A DNA stretch of 64,000 bases from Methylacidiphilum kamchatkense Kam1 (GCF_007475525.1 NZ_CP037899.1:1550001-1614000); one strand, 5' to 3'. Shown: positions 48,412-59,184, counted from the stretch's first letter. Notes: generated by a model from the letters alone, not told the origin. Program-made: numbers and translations.

Positions 48412-49020
48412 TTACTCGCTACTTTTTTTCAATTCTTCGAACTCCACTCTGAGAGCCTTCGCCATAATTTTTTCGATTCGTTCTAATCGGTTCCCCTCTC
48501 CTTCAAAGCCTACGTTCATTTCCGAGCGGAGATCCTCTATCCGCTGCCCTTGAGTCTTAAACCTAGCATCCATATTCGAGCGCAGATCTTCTATCCGTTT
48601 CCCTTGGTCTTCAAACTTGAAATACATTGCCAAGCGCAGATCTTCTATCCGCCACCCTTGGGCTTCAATCTTGGCATCCATGTCCGAGCGTAGATCTTCT
48701 ATCCTTTTCCCTTGAGCTTCAATCTTGGCATCCATCTCCAAGCGAAGATTCTCTATCTGCTGCCCTTGCGCTTCCAACCTAGCATCCATATCTGAACGTA
48801 GATCTTCTATCCGTTTCCTCTGAGCTTCAATCTTGGCATCCATCTCTAAGCGAAGATTCTCTATCTGCTGCCCTTGAGCTTCCAACCTAGCATCCATGTC
48901 CGAGTGGAAATCCTCTAAGTGTTTGTCGATGCGTTTAAAAAACCACACCATTGTTCCAAAAAGAGAACCAATGGTTCCAAAAAGAGAACCGATGATGGTG
49001 AATGACAGTATCCATTCCAT
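48412..49020 (-). CDS. Membrane-anchored coiled-coil repeat protein
   Basis: 202 residues. An N-terminal membrane helix includes an exact seven-residue duplication (IGSLFGT twice, residues 10-23). From residue 42 come about eight units of 18 residues, such as MDARLEAQGQQIENLRLE, where M-D starts each unit. 18 residues equal five helical turns, so the repeat would form a straight rod. Function unknown; similar short coiled-coil proteins of DUF1640/Bdr-like style exist. Sits between valS and recA on the minus strand. Confidence 0.7.
   Translation of the reverse strand: MEWILSFTIIGSLFGTIGSLFGTMVWFFKRIDKHLEDFHSDMDARLEAQGQQIENLRLEMDAKIEAQRKRIEDLRSDMDARLEAQGQQIENLRLEMDAKIEAQGKRIEDLRSDMDAKIEAQGWRIEDLRLAMYFKFEDQGKRIEDLRSNMDARFKTQGQRIEDLRSEMNVGFEGEGNRLERIEKIMAKALRVEFEELKKSSE
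48466..48897 (-). repeat. 54-base coding tandem repeat array
   Basis: Eight units of 54 bases encode the 18-residue repeat. Units 1 and 3 encode identical peptides, and units 1-2 and 3-4 look like a 108-base duplication. Later units (6-8) are diverged, showing older and newer copies. Confidence 0.75.
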
Positions 49021-49076
49021 ATGTTATGTTGTAGGATCTGCTATTGACTTTTCTTAAAGTTTTCCTTTCTTTTTTT

Positions 49077-50117
49077 TCAATTATCCGAGGAAACAGGAGC
49101 ATCGGCTCCAAAAACTTTTTCTCTGGTTGCCGCTTCCAACTTAGCACACAGAACGGGATCTGACTTCAAGAGATTGACAACCGCTTCCCGTCCCTGACCA
49201 AGTTGCGTTCCTTCAAAATAAATCCAAGAGCCTCTTTTTTCGACTATCTGCTCTTCAATAGCTAAATCGATCAACGAGCCTTCCCGAGATATACCCTCAT
49301 TATAGAGAATATCAAATTCACATTCAGTAAATGGAGGCGCAACCTTATTCTTAACGACTTTTAGCTTCGTTCTATTCCCATAAACCGTCCCATCTGGTCC
49401 CTTTAATTGAGCCAACTTTCTAATGTCAATTCTGACCGAAGCATAAAACTTTAATGCCTTGCCTCCAGGGGTTGTTTCGGGATTACCGAACATCACTCCT
49501 ATTTTGTCTCTAAGCTGATTGGTAAAAATACAAACGGTTTTGGCCTTGCTAATCTGCGCCGTCAGTTTCCTAAGGGCACTACTCATGAGTCTGGCTTGCG
49601 CTCCCATAACTGCATCTCCCATTTGCCCTTCTATTTCGGCTCTAGGGGTCAAAGCAGCCACTGAATCGATCACAATCACATCCACAGCATTGGATCGAAT
49701 GAGCGTTTCTGCGATTGTCAAAGCTTCTTCGCCTGAATCCGGCTGAGAAATTAGCAATTCGTTCATGTTCACGCCTAATTTCCGGCAATAATGAGGATCC
49801 AGAGCATGTTCAACATCGATAATCACTCCGACTCCCCCCATTTTTTGAGCTTGGGCAATAACCGTCAGGGCAAGGGTTGTTTTACCAGAAGATTCTGGAC
49901 CATAAATTTCTATGATTCTGCCTCTAGGAAAGCCACCTACGCCAAGTGCCCTATCGATGGTTAAACAACCTGTGGGGATTGTTTCAATCTTAAGCCTTGA
50001 GCGATCATCCCCTAACCGCAAGATCGATCCTTCGCCAAACTCTTTGGCAATGGATTGAATCGCAAGCTCTAGGCTTTTATCTTTGAATGGCGATTTATCC
50101 TCAACTTTAGTTCCCAT
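49077..50117 (-). CDS. recA: Recombinase RecA
   Basis: 346 residues. Walker [92 protein letters not shown]: the complete RecA core with the short acidic C-terminus. AAAGGAG precedes the ATG at 50117. No clear LexA site was found upstream. Confidence 0.97.
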   Translation of the reverse strand: MGTKVEDKSPFKDKSLELAIQSIAKEFGEGSILRLGDDRSRLKIETIPTGCLTIDRALGVGGFPRGRIIEIYGPESSGKTTLALTVIAQAQKMGGVGVIIDVEHALDPHYCRKLGVNMNELLISQPDSGEEALTIAETLIRSNAVDVIVIDSVAALTPRAEIEGQMGDAVMGAQARLMSSALRKLTAQISKAKTVCIFTNQLRDKIGVMFGNPETTPGGKALKFYASVRIDIRKLAQLKGPDGTVYGNRTKLKVVKNKVAPPFTECEFDILYNEGISREGSLIDLAIEEQIVEKRGSWIYFEGTQLGQGREAVVNLLKSDPVLCAKLEAATREKVFGADAPVSSDN

Positions 50118-50656
50118 AACTCTAATACTCCTTTATCCTATTTTAGCATTTCTCCTCCAGATCGAACAGGATTTTTAGGAAATCAAAAGAACAAAATAGG
50201 AAGTTTATGCTAGTGATGCCTAGGGGATCGCCCTAAGTCCCATAAACCCTTTGCTTCATCACTGTCTGAAACGGCTTGCGTACTCCAACAGGCAGAAGGT
50301 CTCCACTGTGAGACTATCCTAGTCAGTTGGAATGGGGTTAGGTCAAAAGTCCATGTAGGTATTACTCTTATAGAAGTTTTAAACCAACATCCCATTCACC
50401 CACTTCGCATCCTTTCCTTAAATTCCAACAGCCGCCTAAACGCTAACCCAAAAGCTTGCCATTAGGGACTAGAGAAACAGAGGCTTCTTCAGCATTTTAC
50501 TTCTTTTCTAGTCTTTGCTACGGGCGGTATACCCCTAAGGCGTTGGGTCCGTGGCCAAGATATCACCCTGATTCCTTAATCCAGCAAAAAACTGCCTACC
50601 CCACCCTTCAAAGCCCATCTTTTTTTTTCTATTAACAATGATTTTCTGAAAAGGCT
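50118..50656. other. Intergenic region recA-rpoD, possible degenerate element
   Basis: 539 bases without an intact gene. A minus-strand frame 50210-50395 contains ACWSTQAVSDSDEAKG, faintly like the tail of IS605-type TnpB, but too short to call. No RNA or strong promoter recognised. Confidence 0.35.
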
Positions 50657-52534
50657 TTAAAAAAGTTGATCGATTTCAAGAAAGCCTTTCAAATGACGTA
50701 ATCTGGTTGGATGACGCATTTTCCGAAGGGCTTTGGCTTCGATCTGCCGGATTCTTTCCCGTGTTACTCGAAACTGTTTGCCTACCTCCTCAAGAGTTCG
50801 AGGGTAGCCATCAAGCAACCCAAATCGTTGTTCGATCACCGTTCTTTCGCGTTCTGTGAGGGTATGGAGCACATCTCTAATCTTTTCTCTTAACAGAGAA
50901 TAGCCGGTCATCTCGGAGGGATTTTCAGCAGCTTTATCTTCGATAAAATCTCCAAAGGTAGTGTCTTCGCTTTCTCCCACTTGAGCTTGAAGGGAAATGG
51001 GATGTTGTGCCATTTTGATGATAGCTCGGATTCTATCCACGCTCATCTGCGTTTCTTCAGCTATTTCTTCAGGGGTAGGCTCTCTTCCAAGCTCTTGTAT
51101 TAGTTGTTTTTGAACGCGCATCAATTTATTGATCGTTTCGATCATGTGCACAGGAATACGAATTGTCCGCGCCTGGTCAGCAATACTCCGTGTGATCGCC
51201 TGCCGAATCCACCAGGTCGCATACGTCGAAAATTTATAGCCCCTGCGGTATTCAAATTTTTCAACTGCTTTCATAAGGCCCATATTTCCTTCCTGAATTA
51301 AATCCAAGAAAGAAAGGCCTCTGTTGCTATATTTTTTGGCTATAGAGATGACTAGTCGCAAGTTTGCTTCAACCATGCAGCTTTTTGCCTTTAGAGCCTC
51401 GTTAAGCCATTGTTTTAATTCTTCATGCTTCTTTTTGAAAAGATCGAGTGGCAAATGGATTTGATGTTCTAACTGTTCAAATTTCAAGCTGAGTTGCTTA
51501 CATTCTTTTTCTTTTGCTTCAGGGTCCAACTCACTTTTTTCTAAAGCTTCTTTTTCTTTTTCTAACTTCAGTACTTCTTGATAGTAAGATTCGCTAACTT
51601 GGACGAAATCCTCGATGACTTTCTGCTTGAAATATAGCTTGTCAAAAATTTTCTCAAGGCAACCCTTAGCTCTTTGGAACTCTTTTTCCAAACTTTTTCT
51701 TTCTTTGGATTTCTCCGGCAACTTCACTAACTTTGCATATAAGTCTTCTATTTTGGCTATATAAGATTCCAGCCGTTCGATTAGTTCGGGCAACTTCGTC
51801 AAATATTCTTCGCGACACTCCACATGTTTATCCTGAATGACCCGATCAAATCTTTCCTTACCCTGACCCAATTTCTTTGCCAAATTTAAATATTCTTTCG
51901 CAATAAAATGGAAACTATGCAGACAGCTCTTTACATTGGCTTCAGACTGCTCGATTTTTTTGGAAATTTCCACTTCCTGTTCTCTTGTCAAAAGAGGCAC
52001 TTGCCCCATCTGCTTCAAATACATTCGAACCGGATCATCAACGATGTCCAACTTCGATTCTCTTCCTTCGCTTTCCTCTATGTCAGTAACTACAGCCGAT
52101 TTGGCATTATCTACATCCGAGCTGTCTATAATTTCAATTTCTAGGGTTCTTAAAAAGTCGAGGACTGCATCGATTTCTTCGGGATTGTTAATGCTATCAG
52201 AAAGAGCTTCATTAATGTCATCGTAAGTGAGATAAGTCTGTTCCTTGGCTAGCTTAATCAAAGAGCGTAGCTTTTCCTGCCTGTCTGGATACTCTTCCCA
52301 TATTTTAGCAAGCCTCGAGGCAATCTGACGGTCTTCTAAAACGAGTAGTTTCGTTGAGCACTGTTTGTCAGTCGGATAATTTCCTGGAGAACCATCCAGG
52401 CATTTTTCAGCCCCCTCCTCCCTTTTGTACCTCCCCTCCGAATCGTTGGAAGGATCGGATGAACCATTATTATTCGTTGAGCAGCATGAAGATAGAGAGA
52501 CAACATCATTGGTTTTTCTCGATTTCTTTTTCAT
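50657..52534 (-). CDS. rpoD: Primary sigma factor RpoD (sigma-70/SigA)
   Basis: 625 residues. Region 1.1-like N-terminus ([17 protein letters not shown]), region 1.2 [17 protein letters not shown], a long charged non-conserved stretch (about 205-390), region 2 [20 protein letters not shown], region 3 [14 protein letters not shown] and region 4 [20 protein letters not shown]. Directs core promoter recognition. Followed in order by dnaG upstream on the same strand, as in the macromolecular-synthesis operon. Confidence 0.96.
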   Translation of the reverse strand: MKKKSRKTNDVVSLSSCCSTNNNGSSDPSNDSEGRYKREEGAEKCLDGSPGNYPTDKQCSTKLLVLEDRQIASRLAKIWEEYPDRQEKLRSLIKLAKEQTYLTYDDINEALSDSINNPEEIDAVLDFLRTLEIEIIDSSDVDNAKSAVVTDIEESEGRESKLDIVDDPVRMYLKQMGQVPLLTREQEVEISKKIEQSEANVKSCLHSFHFIAKEYLNLAKKLGQGKERFDRVIQDKHVECREEYLTKLPELIERLESYIAKIEDLYAKLVKLPEKSKERKSLEKEFQRAKGCLEKIFDKLYFKQKVIEDFVQVSESYYQEVLKLEKEKEALEKSELDPEAKEKECKQLSLKFEQLEHQIHLPLDLFKKKHEELKQWLNEALKAKSCMVEANLRLVISIAKKYSNRGLSFLDLIQEGNMGLMKAVEKFEYRRGYKFSTYATWWIRQAITRSIADQARTIRIPVHMIETINKLMRVQKQLIQELGREPTPEEIAEETQMSVDRIRAIIKMAQHPISLQAQVGESEDTTFGDFIEDKAAENPSEMTGYSLLREKIRDVLHTLTERERTVIEQRFGLLDGYPRTLEEVGKQFRVTRERIRQIEAKALRKMRHPTRLRHLKGFLEIDQLF

Positions 52535-52588
52535 AGAGAAGAGCTTTTGGAATCAGTCTTTGGACATTTTTGACAACGAGTAGTTAAA

Positions 52589-54364
52589 TTATAGAAGCTT
52601 TTTCCTTAAGTCAACAATCTCCTTTAATTTTGCTGAAATTTCTTCTGAGGATAGCTTTTCAGAAGCGATTTGTAGCCTTATTTTTTCTATTCGGTGCTGA
52701 CACCATAACGAAGAAAGCCGCTCTTTTAGCATCAAAAAATGTTCTTCTTTAGAATAATCCTCCTGTTGTTCCTGCTGGAGTTGAAACAAAAAAGAAACGA
52801 CACTTTCCCTTTCTTCTTGAGAAAGCATTTCCAAAAAATTGGTTGTTCCGTTCTGCTCTCTCTCAGCATCCACTCTGTACAGTTTTGCCAAAAGCTCTCC
52901 TCCAGGAATCTCCTTCAACGCCTCCGGAGGCAGAGCTTCTTGGAACCGCGGCACATACTCGGGATTTTCTATTAAAAACCAGATCGTTTCTGAAACCGCT
53001 GGACTAATACTGTTTTCTACCCATCTCTTCTCTTCGACTGCTTTCTGGCTATCGCGTTGAGCAAGTAGCGTCTGTTCTATTTTTTTTTCAAAGGCTTCCA
53101 CACTGACTCCAATCCGGGCAGCAACTTCTAGACTAGCAACGTGCCTACGTATGGGATCATTGATTTTGACAATGAGTCGAGCCATCTTTTCAGCAATTTT
53201 ACTTTTCCCTACAGCAGTCTGTGGGCAATACTCTATAGCAGCCTTGTTCAAAACGAAGGAGGGATAAGGCAGAGCGGTGGCAAGGATCCGTTCGAAAGCG
53301 GCTCGGCCACCTTTTGCAATGAGACTATCTGGGTCCTCTCCAGTTGGAAGCTGCGCCACTTTCACTTCAAGCCCTTCTTCCAAAAGGATATCCAGTGCTC
53401 TGACTGCCGCATCCTCTCCAGCCCTATCCCCATCATAGGCGACTATCACTTCCGAACAAAACCGCTTCAACAGAGCAGCTTGGTAATCGGTTAGGGCCGT
53501 ACCTTGCGTGGCAACAGCGGTGGGAAATCCAGAGGCATGCAGTCGGATCAGATCGATATGGCCTTCGCACAGTATCGCTTTGTCAGACTCCACAATCGCT
53601 TTTTTTGCTACATTGAGCCCGTAGAGAATTTTGCCTTTCGAAAAAATCGGGCTTTCCGGAGAATTCAAATATTTAGGACCCTGATCCGTTCCAATAAGCC
53701 TGCCACTAAAGCCTACAATTTTTCCAGTTTCATCAGAGATCCTGAAGATGAGTCTGCCACGGAACCGATCGTAGATTTTTGAATTTTCAGTTCGGACGAT
53801 AAGACCAGCAGGTTCCAACAGTTCAAGAAACCCACTTCTCTCTGAAGCCCATCTGAGCAATCCATCCCAGCGAGCTGGGGCATAGCCGAGGCCAAAGGTT
53901 CTAGCCGTCTCTAGATCTATCCCTCTTTCTTTCAGATAGGCTCTTCCTACTTCCCCTTCTGGCTCTTCCAGCAGTATTGTTGTCCAATATTCGGCAACGG
54001 CTCTGTGCAGATCCCATAGCCTTTGCTGAAGGGATAGCTTTTCTGTCTTCTCCGAAGACCGAAAGGAAGAAGGAAAGGCAATTCCCGCTCTTTGGGCTAA
54101 ATATTTCAATGCCCCTAAAAAGTCGAGCTTTTCATAATACATGATAAAATCAAAAACCGTCCCTCCATACCCACTACTGAAGCATTTAAAAAGTTGTTTT
54201 TGCGGATCAACAAAGAAAGAAGGTGTTTTTTCTTTTTTAAATGGACTGAGGGATTTAAACTTTGAACCGGCTTTTTTTAAGACCACATATTCACTCACCA
54301 CCTCAACGATGTCATTGGCCTTACGTACCCTTTCCACAAATTCTTTGAAGCCGATTGTATCCAT
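52589..54364 (-). CDS. dnaG: DNA primase with degenerate zinc-binding motif
   Basis: 591 residues. Toprim core is intact (CEGHIDLIRLHASGFPT, VAYDGDRAGEDAA). The N-terminal zinc domain normally has Cys40-x2-His43 and Cys61-x2-Cys64; here it reads LSPFKK (Ser40, Lys43) and CFSSG (Cys61, Ser64), so three of four ligands are replaced while EKTPSF and GG remain. The fold probably persists without zinc or with altered binding. C-terminal helicase-binding region looks ordinary. Gap to rpoD 54 bases. Confidence 0.93.
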   Translation of the reverse strand: MDTIGFKEFVERVRKANDIVEVVSEYVVLKKAGSKFKSLSPFKKEKTPSFFVDPQKQLFKCFSSGYGGTVFDFIMYYEKLDFLGALKYLAQRAGIAFPSSFRSSEKTEKLSLQQRLWDLHRAVAEYWTTILLEEPEGEVGRAYLKERGIDLETARTFGLGYAPARWDGLLRWASERSGFLELLEPAGLIVRTENSKIYDRFRGRLIFRISDETGKIVGFSGRLIGTDQGPKYLNSPESPIFSKGKILYGLNVAKKAIVESDKAILCEGHIDLIRLHASGFPTAVATQGTALTDYQAALLKRFCSEVIVAYDGDRAGEDAAVRALDILLEEGLEVKVAQLPTGEDPDSLIAKGGRAAFERILATALPYPSFVLNKAAIEYCPQTAVGKSKIAEKMARLIVKINDPIRRHVASLEVAARIGVSVEAFEKKIEQTLLAQRDSQKAVEEKRWVENSISPAVSETIWFLIENPEYVPRFQEALPPEALKEIPGGELLAKLYRVDAEREQNGTTNFLEMLSQEERESVVSFLFQLQQEQQEDYSKEEHFLMLKERLSSLWCQHRIEKIRLQIASEKLSSEEISAKLKEIVDLRKKLL

Positions 54365-54456
54365 CGCAAAGTCGGATGATGACCCTATGCTTTCGTGTCA
54401 ATCTATTTTACGCTATTATGAATAAAAAACCGAACTAAAAATTGGACTTTTCTAAA

Positions 54457-55578
54457 ATGCTTACTTTTTGGTTTTTACTGCTTGAATTTTGTCTTTTGTT
54501 GTTACCTGCTCTTTGGGCCCAAACGACTGAAAAACACCGTGTGCTCATCGTTGAAAATCCTGCTTCGGTTGTAGGCTATGAAGCTAATTTCTCAATAGTG
54601 AAAGCGATGTTTCAATCCGCTCTGAAAACCTACACTCAGAAATCCTCCAGCCGAGAGGCCTGGTCAAGCTTTTTTCATATCAGCTCAAAGGATGTGGTGG
54701 GCATAAAGATCAACGCATCGGGAGGGACCGTCATGTCCACAAGAAAGGCTTTGGTCAATGCCATAGCAGAAAGTCTTATGGAAGCAGGGGTTCCTTCCCA
54801 GCATATCATCGTTTGGGATAAATACGAAGATGATCTTTATAACGCGAACTATCTCCCGCTTACCGAAGATAGCCGCTATCTGGTTAAATCGGTAATCCCC
54901 CAAACTGGATTTGATCCAAAGGTTTTTTATGTCAACGAAATTTTAGGCAAACTCATCTGGGGAGACATGCTCTTTCAAGGACTCAAGCCTTCGCCATTTG
55001 AAAAGAAACAGGCTTCGGACTCAGAAGAGAACGTTGCCAAATTATACGAAAAAGGAGTTCCAGTCAGCAGCCTTGAAAGACGAGTAAGCAATAAATCCTT
55101 CTATGCGAAAATTGTCACACAGATCTGCTCAAAAATTATTAACGTGCCCGTGTTTTGCGACAATCCCAACATCGGACTGAATGGTTGTCTTGCTTCGCTT
55201 GCTCTAGGAATGGTCGATAACACGCGGCGGTTCCAGGGTGAAGGGGTGTGGGGGGATCCAGCCATCGCTGAAATCCTTGATCAACCCATCGTCAGGAAAA
55301 AGGTCATCCTCCATGTGATGGATGCATTGATTGCCGGGTATGCTGGAGGCCCACAGTTCAGCCCAGAATATGCGGTAGTGACTGGCAGTATCTATTTGAG
55401 TACGGATCCTGTCGCCATTGATTCCATCGTGCTTCCTCAAATGGATGCCTGGAGGAGTTCGGCAAGAATTCCCCCACTGAGTCCTTATTCCCATTACATT
55501 CAAACGGCTGAAGAATATGGTCTTGGTATAGCTGACAGTAGAAAAATTCAGGTTCTCCGCAATTCCTTTCCTCCCTAA
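54457..55578 (+). CDS. DUF362-like secreted protein
   Basis: 373 residues. Signal peptide (FWFLLLEFCLLLLPALWAQ) then a domain with DVVGIKINASGG, STRKALVNAIAESL, HIIVWDKYEDD, and LSTDPVAIDSIVL near the end, the pattern of DUF362. Some DUF362 proteins bind Fe-S clusters, but I see no ferredoxin-type cysteine motif here. ATG 54457 chosen over TTG 54442. Function unknown. Confidence 0.75.
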   Translation: MLTFWFLLLEFCLLLLPALWAQTTEKHRVLIVENPASVVGYEANFSIVKAMFQSALKTYTQKSSSREAWSSFFHISSKDVVGIKINASGGTVMSTRKALVNAIAESLMEAGVPSQHIIVWDKYEDDLYNANYLPLTEDSRYLVKSVIPQTGFDPKVFYVNEILGKLIWGDMLFQGLKPSPFEKKQASDSEENVAKLYEKGVPVSSLERRVSNKSFYAKIVTQICSKIINVPVFCDNPNIGLNGCLASLALGMVDNTRRFQGEGVWGDPAIAEILDQPIVRKKVILHVMDALIAGYAGGPQFSPEYAVVTGSIYLSTDPVAIDSIVLPQMDAWRSSARIPPLSPYSHYIQTAEEYGLGIADSRKIQVLRNSFPP

Positions 55579-55647
55579 AGATAAACTGTTGTTTGAAAGA
55601 CTTTGCTTTTGTATTATAATGTTGCTTTTCTCTTTTTTTAGTCAGCC

Positions 55648-56433
55648 ATGAATCCATACGACTCTCTGCCCACAGACCCCTTGCTTAGGATCCTTTCTAT
55701 TATGACCATTTTGAGATCGCCCCAAGGCTGTCCATGGGATAGAGAACAGACCCACAAGAGTTTGAAAGCAAAACTCATTGAAGAATGTTACGAGCTGATC
55801 GAAGCCATTGACTCGGAAGATATGGCATCGATGAAAGAAGAACTTGGAGATATCCTTCTTCATGTCCTTTTCCATGCACAAATAGCTCAAGAAGAAGGAA
55901 ACTTTTCTTTCTTGGAAGTGCTAGACGATCTTTGCACCAAGTTAATACGCCGTCATCCTCATGTATTCGGTACCGAATCAGCCACCACCACCGATGAGGT
56001 CCATAAGCATTGGGAAAAAATTAAGAAAGCAGAAAAACCGCATAGAGAAAGCTTGTTCGACGGTATTCCATCTCTTCTACCACCCCTGCTAAAAGCCATA
56101 AAACTCCAATCCAGAGCTTCCAAAATGCAGTTGGATTGGACCAGCCCAGAAGGTCCCCTTTTGAAAATGGAAGAAGAACTCCAAGAAATCAAAGAGGCCT
56201 ACAAGGAAAAGGACCTAGAAAAGATCAAAAAAGAAATTGGCGATCTTATTTTTTCAGCAATCAATTTTGCAAGATTGCTGGGGATCGATCCAGAAGAAGC
56301 TATGAAAGCCTCCTTGTTGACTTTTGAAAAAAGATGTCGGTTTGTCGAAAAAGAACTCAAAGATAAAGCCAATCCAGTGTCTCCTGAAGAACTGGACAGG
56401 CTATGGGAAAGAGCCAAAGAGGAATATTCCTAA
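55648..56433 (+). CDS. mazG: Nucleoside triphosphate pyrophosphohydrolase MazG
   Basis: 261 residues with the two MazG-like halves: RSPQGCPWDREQTHKSL, EECYELIEAID, EELGDILLHVLFHAQI, RRHPHVFG and a second EEELQEIKEAY...EIGDLIFSAIN. Cleaves NTPs, preventing misuse and affecting stress signalling. Length normal for the long form. Stand-alone, not beside a toxin partner. Confidence 0.93.
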   Translation: MNPYDSLPTDPLLRILSIMTILRSPQGCPWDREQTHKSLKAKLIEECYELIEAIDSEDMASMKEELGDILLHVLFHAQIAQEEGNFSFLEVLDDLCTKLIRRHPHVFGTESATTTDEVHKHWEKIKKAEKPHRESLFDGIPSLLPPLLKAIKLQSRASKMQLDWTSPEGPLLKMEEELQEIKEAYKEKDLEKIKKEIGDLIFSAINFARLLGIDPEEAMKASLLTFEKRCRFVEKELKDKANPVSPEELDRLWERAKEEYS

Positions 56434-56779
56434 CGGTCTGTTAGAGGATAGAATGAAGGCTCTGTCCTGCTCGTTTTCGACTTGATTGTATCTTTAAGGA
56501 AGCTAAAATAACTAAAAGATTGAATTTGCATGCTGCGGGCACAGTAGCGCACTATTTCGGAGTAGCTTTAAGCTGGATAGATGCCAATGTTTTTTAGCTA
56601 CCATAGCTCAACTACTAGTCAACAAAGAGTGTGAGCTACCTCCTTAAAAAAGGCCAATAGCTTCTGATGCGTGGCTATCAGCCCCGAGTTTCCAATTCTA
56701 TTATATATTTTAATGATTTTCGAACTGGACAAAAAAAATTGTTATTAAAGAGGCTAGTTCCTCAAAATGTTCTCTAGTT
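56434..56779. other. Intergenic region, no gene seen
   Basis: 346 bases. Short stretches such as GGCTATCAGCCCCGAGTTTCC faintly echo GGAGTTTCC at 26235, but no shared element is supported. No gene or RNA recognised. Confidence 0.35.
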
Positions 56780-57532
56780 ATGACAGTACCGTTTCATGAT
56801 CCACTGTGGGTTCAGAAAAAAATTACAAGTCTCAGCAAAAAACTGGGCTGGAAAAAAAAGCACCTGGCTACTATTGGCAAATATCCCATCACAGCTCTTT
56901 TTTCTTCGGCACCCAGCCCCTCTACCAAACATGTCTATCTTTCTGCAGGCATCCATGGAGATGAACCAGCAGGTGTGCTAGCTCTTATTGAATGGTTGGA
57001 AAATCTTGCATCGGCTCCTTCCCATTACCAATTTACTGTGATTCCTCTTATCAATCCCTGGGGACTGAAACATAACAGTCGACTAAACGAGCAGGGAATC
57101 GATCTTAACAGAGCTTTTCACAAAGCTGATCTATCTCCTATCAAGGAAATCCGGCTCTTTTTAGAAAATCGCACGCCCTTTGATTTAGCTTTGATTTTAC
57201 ATGAGGACTACGATGCACACGGGGTCTATCTTTATGAAACTCCAGCAAACCTCTGCTTAGGCAAAAAGATCCTAGAGGAAGTATCGAAGCTCTGTGCTAT
57301 CGATACCCGACCCAAGATTGAAGGACGAAAACACAATGGGGGCGTCCTCTCTAGACCCGTCAAAAAAAGTTGGTTTGAAAAAAATGGCTATCCAGAAGCG
57401 ATTTATTTTTATTTTCAGTTAGGCTGCAAGAAAATCTACACAATCGAGACCCCATCCGAATGGGATATTGCCAAAAGAGTTCAGGCGCATCTCTCAGCGA
57501 TCAATACGGCGCTTTCATTACTTAACTCTTAG
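56780..57532 (+). CDS. M14-family metallocarboxypeptidase / aspartoacylase-like
   Basis: 250 residues. Zinc motif GIHGDEPAG (His and Glu), LNRAFH, second His in LILHEDYDAHG and catalytic Glu in YTIETPS fit the M14/AstE fold. No signal peptide, so cytoplasmic. Substrate unknown. Confidence 0.8.
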   Translation: MTVPFHDPLWVQKKITSLSKKLGWKKKHLATIGKYPITALFSSAPSPSTKHVYLSAGIHGDEPAGVLALIEWLENLASAPSHYQFTVIPLINPWGLKHNSRLNEQGIDLNRAFHKADLSPIKEIRLFLENRTPFDLALILHEDYDAHGVYLYETPANLCLGKKILEEVSKLCAIDTRPKIEGRKHNGGVLSRPVKKSWFEKNGYPEAIYFYFQLGCKKIYTIETPSEWDIAKRVQAHLSAINTALSLLNS

Positions 57533-57688
57533 CAACAAAACAGCGGGTTGTTGCCTTGCGAGCTTGATCAAAGACCAGCATCGAGGCTAGTGCTCACAGA
57601 ATCCCTATTAGCTAGAGGCAATAAAAGAAAGAGAGCGCATCAAAAGGATAGGAGAGAAGCCAAGAGCTTTAAAGAATTGCTTTTTTTT

Positions 57689-58387
57689 TCAAAAACGGCG
57701 AGGTTTTTCCTTCCACCTTTGCTGAGCTGAGCAAGGCCATTCAAACGGATCGATATTATACTCTTTTACAAGCTGCCAAAAAAGCATAAGGAGATACTCA
57801 TGGATTCTTTTGGTCAATTCCCCTCTTTTTTCCGAAGCTTCTGGATAAATCAGTTCTCCAAATTTTACGAATATTCTTGGTTTATAAAACCAGGTCTTTG
57901 GCTGATAAAGAAGATCGGAGCCGACAATGACCGTAGGCAAAATTGGGCACTGGGACAATTGACAAAGAACGGCTGGACTCAACGAAAGTTTGGCTCCCAG
58001 CAAAATAGAATGTTTCCCATGCCTGATCCCTCTTTCTGGGAATAACCCAACCAATCGACCCGCTTTGAGGCGACTGACTATGGATTTTGCGGCTTTTGGA
58101 TCCATCCGCTCTCTATCCACTGGAATGACATTCAGGTTCGTCAAAATCTGAGAAAGAACGAGATCGTTGAACAGTTTGCCATCGGCTACATAATCGATTG
58201 GCCGAGGAGAATACATGCCTAAGATGATGGGATCAAAATGACTGATATGATTAGAAACAAGCAGACAGCCTCCGCTCAAGGGAATTTTATCTAGCCCCTG
58301 AATATGCATTTTAGAGGATAAAGTTAAAATCCTTTTGCAAATGCCACCGGAAAAGAAGAAAAACCCATCTCTAGCACGTTGATTCAT
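57689..58387 (-). CDS. plsC: 1-acyl-glycerol-3-phosphate acyltransferase-like protein
   Basis: 232 residues. LVSNHISHFDPII is the HX4D acyltransferase motif and LFPERGIRHGK replaces the usual FPEGTRS block. N-terminal Phe-rich segment may be the membrane contact. Fits PlsC-type phospholipid synthesis; specificity could differ because of the altered second motif. Confidence 0.8.
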   Translation of the reverse strand: MNQRARDGFFFFSGGICKRILTLSSKMHIQGLDKIPLSGGCLLVSNHISHFDPIILGMYSPRPIDYVADGKLFNDLVLSQILTNLNVIPVDRERMDPKAAKSIVSRLKAGRLVGLFPERGIRHGKHSILLGAKLSLSPAVLCQLSQCPILPTVIVGSDLLYQPKTWFYKPRIFVKFGELIYPEASEKRGELTKRIHEYLLMLFWQLVKEYNIDPFEWPCSAQQRWKEKPRRF

Positions 58388-58475
58388 AGGAAAGTCAAAA
58401 AAATCGAACCATTCGATTTTTTGCCTTTTTTGAAGACCATGACAAGAAAAGTTTTGCCCGAAAAATTTTAGGTTT

Positions 58476-59138
58476 TTAGACGAAGCTAGTCGGAACTTTT
58501 AAAGCTTGCGAGAGCCTTTGAAGATACTCACTGCGCGGAATATCCACAGCTCCCATCAGCCGGGTGACCGGCGTAGCAACCTGCGTATCAAATAGGACAA
58601 AACCTCTTTCTCTTAGATGGGCAATAGTGAAAGCCAGAGCCGCTTTCGACGCATCCGTCACCCTATGGAACATCGATTCGCCAGCAAAGAACCCACCAAT
58701 CGCAACGCCATAGAGGCCTCCTGCTAGCATCCCCTTGTACCAAACTTCCACGCTATGTGCATACCCATAGCGATGCAAATCGGTATAGGCTTTTATAAAC
58801 CGTGGACTGATCCAGGTATGTTCTCTGCCAGGGGCTGGCTTGGCGCAATTTTGAATCACCTCGCTAAAACACTGGTTGATAGAAAATTGAAATTGCCCTT
58901 GCCTTATTTTTTGCGCTAGGCGTCTGGGAGGCTTGAAAGAAGCTATATCAAATATCGCTCTTGGATCAGGAGACCACCACGTAAGTGGCCGATCGGTCCA
59001 GGGAAATATGCCCGAACGATACCCCGCTAGCAGCCTAGAAATCGATAAATCCCCACCCACCGCGACCAGTCCATCGGGATCGGCTTTCGCTACATCTGGA
59101 AATTGGATCCGAAAAATATTTAGAATGACAGCTGCCAC
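58476..59138 (-). CDS. aat: Leucyl/phenylalanyl-tRNA-protein transferase
   Basis: 220 residues. LVAVGGDLSISRLLAGYRSGIFPW, WWSPDPRAIF, FAGESMFHRVTDASKAAL and LFDTQVATPVTRLMGA are Aat signatures. It adds Leu or Phe to proteins with N-terminal Arg/Lys for ClpAP decay. 46 bases before the cinA stop region; same strand. Confidence 0.93.
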   Translation of the reverse strand: MAAVILNIFRIQFPDVAKADPDGLVAVGGDLSISRLLAGYRSGIFPWTDRPLTWWSPDPRAIFDIASFKPPRRLAQKIRQGQFQFSINQCFSEVIQNCAKPAPGREHTWISPRFIKAYTDLHRYGYAHSVEVWYKGMLAGGLYGVAIGGFFAGESMFHRVTDASKAALAFTIAHLRERGFVLFDTQVATPVTRLMGAVDIPRSEYLQRLSQALKVPTSFV

Positions 59139-59184
59139 GGTTATAAAATTAACAAAAAATAAATTAATGCAACATTTAATTTTC

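Noticed and set aside
48466-48897. Regular 54-base repeats resembling a CRISPR-like array
   Set aside because: The repeats are in frame, contiguous without spacers and encode a coiled coil.
50118-50170. LexA box upstream of recA
   Set aside because: TGTTCG occurs once near 50163-50168 without a matching inverted half.
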